A stretch of 33,723 nucleotides of DNA from assembly GCA_022768375.1 (NCBI GenBank), contig JALEMG010000057.1, positions 1 through 33,723 of the forward strand. Reading direction: 5' to 3'. Within the stretch, counting starts at the first letter, position 1. Every line of letters starts with the position of its first letter. The notes beneath the pieces are model-generated. The model did no database searches and was not told where the DNA came from. It saw only the letters and a program-made list of their open reading frames with translations. The position numbers were made by a program, and so were the translations under genes. This DNA comes from Lentisphaeria bacterium. GTDB taxonomy: Bacteria > Verrucomicrobiota > Lentisphaeria > Victivallales > Victivallaceae. Below, in pieces: positions 31,752-33,723 of this stretch.

Positions 31752-32519
31752 CTATTCCAATGCAAAATCCATCGTCACGACCAGCCGCATGACCTTGTTG
31801 ATCGTGGAAGTGTCATACACTCCGCCGTCCCGGGTGTCATCGGATGCCGGCTTGGTGATCTGGATCACGCCCTGCCGGGCGGTCAGCAGTTTGCCCAATC
31901 GGGAACCGCACTTGCGGGCGACCACATTGGCCCGCTGGTACGCCGAAGCCGACGCCGCGTCAACCAGTCCCAGTTTGTACTGTTCCAAGTCGCTGATGAA
32001 GTATTCCACATTGGACACGCTGATGTTCACGCCGCCGGCCGCCAGAGAATAAAGCCCGACCGAGGCGTTTTCCAGCACCCGCACCTCCGAAGAACGGACG
32101 CGGCAGTTCCGGCTGAACTGGTAGTGGCTGAATTCCGTCCGGGAAACTTCCCGGTTGTTCTCGCGGGTGCGCACGGTTTTGGTGACCGGAAAGAAACTCA
32201 TCGTCTCATTTTCCACCCAGTCCGCTTTGATCCCGAGTTCCCGGAATTTTGCCGTCAACAGCGTCTGCAGTCGGTTGATTTCCGCGTAACCGGACGCGAT
32301 GTCCGCGGCATTGCAGGTGATGGTGCAACTGAATGCGCCGATATCGGAAACGATTTCCTTCTCCGCAATGCCCTTGACCCGGATGGAGGAGACCGTGGCG
32401 CTGCTTTGGTGAATTTTGACCGCGAAACGGCTCAACAATGCCGCCGAAGCCACCACCCCGCCGGTCAAAACCAACACACTGCAAAGGACGAGCAGGGAAA
32501 CTTTTTTCGCGTCGATCAT
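31752..32519 (-). CDS. SIMPL-domain (DUF541) exported protein
   Basis: 255 residues. The N-terminus MIDAKKVSLLVLCSVLVLTG then GGVVASAALLSRF is an uncleaved anchor or signal peptide. The rest reads SSIRVKGIAEKEIVSDIGAF, ...AEINRLQTLLTAKFRELGIK, ...VNISVSNVEYFISDLEQYKL and AYQRANVVARKCGSRLGKLL, the typical order of SIMPL/YggE proteins. They sit in the periplasm as beta-strand-rich oligomers linked to stress tolerance, function otherwise unclear. AAAGGAGA precedes ATG 32519, which decides the start. Lies 17 nt after fabD. Confidence 0.88.
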   Translation of the reverse strand: MIDAKKVSLLVLCSVLVLTGGVVASAALLSRFAVKIHQSSATVSSIRVKGIAEKEIVSDIGAFSCTITCNAADIASGYAEINRLQTLLTAKFRELGIKADWVENETMSFFPVTKTVRTRENNREVSRTEFSHYQFSRNCRVRSSEVRVLENASVGLYSLAAGGVNISVSNVEYFISDLEQYKLGLVDAASASAYQRANVVARKCGSRLGKLLTARQGVIQITKPASDDTRDGGVYDTSTINKVMRLVVTMDFALE

Positions 32520-32536
32520 GATAAAATCTCCTTTCT

Positions 32537-33460
32537 TTATTCCGCCTGTGCCGCAAAGGATTCCACGGCTTCCCACGTGCCGATATTCACGGTCTTGATT
32601 TCCGGCAGCGTCCGGGAACAGAGTTTGGTCAGCACGTTGCCCGGACCGAATTCGATCATCGTGTCGCCGCCTGCCGCCGCCATGTTGCGGACGCACTCCT
32701 CCCAGCGCACCGAACCGGCGACCTGCCGGGCCAGATTCGCCCTGATTTCCGCCGGGGTTTGCGCGGGCAGGGCGGTGCAGTTGTGATAGACCGGAATCGT
32801 CGGCATGACGATCACGGTCCGATCAATGACCGGCAGCAGCGCGTCTCCGGCGCTTTTCATGAGCCGGGAATGAAAGGCTCCGGCCACGTTCAGGACAATG
32901 ACCTTGCGCAGCCCGGCGGTTTTGAGCGCTTCGACTGCGGCGGCCAGAGCATCCTTTTTTCCGGAAATCACGATCTGACCGGGGCTGTTGTAGTTTGCCA
33001 CGTCGATCCCGGTCCGCTCGCACACTTCGCGGATGATGTTCACATCGCCGTTGAGCACGGAAGCCATGCCTCCGTCGGTGGCGCGGCAGGCCGCGTCCAT
33101 GAATTCCGCTCTCCGGGCGATCAGGCGCAATCCGGTGGCGAAATCAAACGACTGGCCGGCGTAAAGCGCGGCGTATTCACCCAAACTGAGTCCGGCGCAG
33201 GCGAGGGGGCGGATCCCGGAAAATTTCTCCCGGAACGCGGCCAGCGCGGCGCAACTCATGGTATAAATAGCCGGCTGGCAATAGACTGTCCGGGTCAGAG
33301 TTTCCTCCGGGCCGTTGAAAATGATCTCGCTGAGCGCGTAACCGAGAACGGAATCGGCTTCGGCAAAGATCGCCGCCGCCGCCGGGGAATGCGCCGCGAA
33401 GTCCCTGCCCATCCCGGCAAATTGGGCTCCCTGACCGGAAAAAACAAAAAACGCCTTCAT
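32537..33460 (-). CDS. fabD: Malonyl-CoA:ACP transacylase
   Basis: 307 residues. Loads malonyl groups onto acyl carrier protein for fatty acid synthesis. Seen: VFSGQGAQFAGMG (oxyanion part), the nucleophile elbow GLSLGEYAALYAG with Ser92, Arg117 in RRAEFM, His197 in GAFHSRLM and the NYNSPGQIVISG block. The usual GHSLGE has Leu in place of His before the Ser. The start at ATG 33460 gives the canonical N-terminus. No fabH, fabG or acpP follows; instead it heads an operon with a SIMPL protein and a HAD phosphatase. Confidence 0.95.
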   Translation of the reverse strand: MKAFFVFSGQGAQFAGMGRDFAAHSPAAAAIFAEADSVLGYALSEIIFNGPEETLTRTVYCQPAIYTMSCAALAAFREKFSGIRPLACAGLSLGEYAALYAGQSFDFATGLRLIARRAEFMDAACRATDGGMASVLNGDVNIIREVCERTGIDVANYNSPGQIVISGKKDALAAAVEALKTAGLRKVIVLNVAGAFHSRLMKSAGDALLPVIDRTVIVMPTIPVYHNCTALPAQTPAEIRANLARQVAGSVRWEECVRNMAAAGGDTMIEFGPGNVLTKLCSRTLPEIKTVNIGTWEAVESFAAQAE

Positions 33461-33507
33461 CTCGTATGTATCCTTCGGATTTTTTTGATTTCTGATGTCG
33501 ATGAGAG

Positions 33508-33535
33508 AATATAGAACCGGTTGCCGAAAAATCAA
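33508..33535 (-). promoter_or_regulatory. fabD operon promoter
   Basis: Minus strand TTGATT (33530-33535), 16 bp, TATATT (33508-33513), leader about 40 nt to ATG 33460. Confidence 0.6.
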
Positions 33536-33541
33536 ATCCCC

Positions 33542-33584
33542 GCGACAAAAAATAGTAAACATTTTTACTAAGCGACAAAAATAG
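33542..33584. repeat. Direct repeat flanking a palindrome upstream of fabD
   Basis: GCGACAAAAAATAG (33542-33555) and GCGACAAAAATAG (33572-33584) lie 30 bp apart. Between them is the palindrome TAGTAAA (33553-33559), CATT, TTTACTA (33564-33570). The block starts 6 bp upstream of the fabD -35 box, a normal place for an activator or repressor. In 33585-33723, to the window edge, I see no recognisable gene. Confidence 0.65.
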
Positions 33585-33723
33585 GGGTCTTCACGGGAAT
33601 TTGTGGGTAAATCAGAGCGAGATACATCAGAACCCGTCGTCAGTCAAGCGGCAATCCGGCATAACCGCTCCCGTTGGTCGCTTTTATTCCGTTTGCCGTT
33701 TGACAGCCGCCAGAACCTGATGT

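Noticed and set aside
33591-33723. Open plus-strand frame at the right edge
   Set aside because: Only 44 codons, no Shine-Dalgarno, no recognisable motif; it may be chance.

Overview
This window is a GC-rich bacterial chromosome segment that most resembles the PVC superphylum, probably Lentisphaerota (Victivallis-like). This is inferred from gene content, not from any search. The clues are short prepilin leaders of the type N-FTLIE, a four-gene pseudopilin cassette like the 'Verru_Chthon' cassette of Verrucomicrobia/Lentisphaerae, a giant repeat-rich surface protein, a GH106-like glycoside hydrolase, and promoters that mostly carry TATATT as the -10 box. The rest is housekeeping. I saw no tRNA, rRNA, CRISPR array, insertion sequence or phage gene.

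Layout. (1) Positions 1-3815, minus strand: a very large right-handed beta-helix-type surface protein that runs off the left edge and carries a one-base frameshift near 2403. (2) 4148-11986, plus strand: a tight operon of three pseudopilins, one 1196-residue GspK-like/cassette-A protein, a TibC-type autotransporter O-heptosyltransferase and thiamine pyrophosphokinase, facing away from the surface protein. (3) 12055-14210: rpsU with its own promoter and terminator, then glmS. (4) 14215-18715: mscS (minus), a decayed 3' fragment of nagA lying between two outward-facing near-consensus promoters, and a 1020-residue glycoside hydrolase. (5) 18738-19269, minus: thioredoxin with a small ferredoxin:thioredoxin reductase-like protein. 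(6) 19327-26500, minus: one compact nine-gene operon, proB-miaB-rhomboid-queA-M50 protease-nudix-ECF sigma-anti-sigma-lipoprotein. (7) 26715-27074: a small zinc-ribbon protein with a very acidic tail. (8) 27349-31090: asnB (minus) and tsaE-CPBP protease-marC (plus), divergent from one short promoter region. (9) 31074-33460, minus: fabD-SIMPL protein-HAD phosphatase.

Two parts look most like systems. The first is the cell-surface block at the left, where an O-heptosyltransferase of the autotransporter-modifying family sits at the end of a pseudopilin operon and opposite a giant surface protein. The sequence suggests, but does not prove, a coupled export, assembly and glycosylation pathway. The second is the nine-gene operon, where an ECF sigma factor, its single-pass anti-sigma partner and a coiled-coil lipoprotein are co-transcribed with two intramembrane proteases (rhomboid and site-2 type). 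That is the parts list for a regulated-intramembrane-proteolysis envelope stress circuit.
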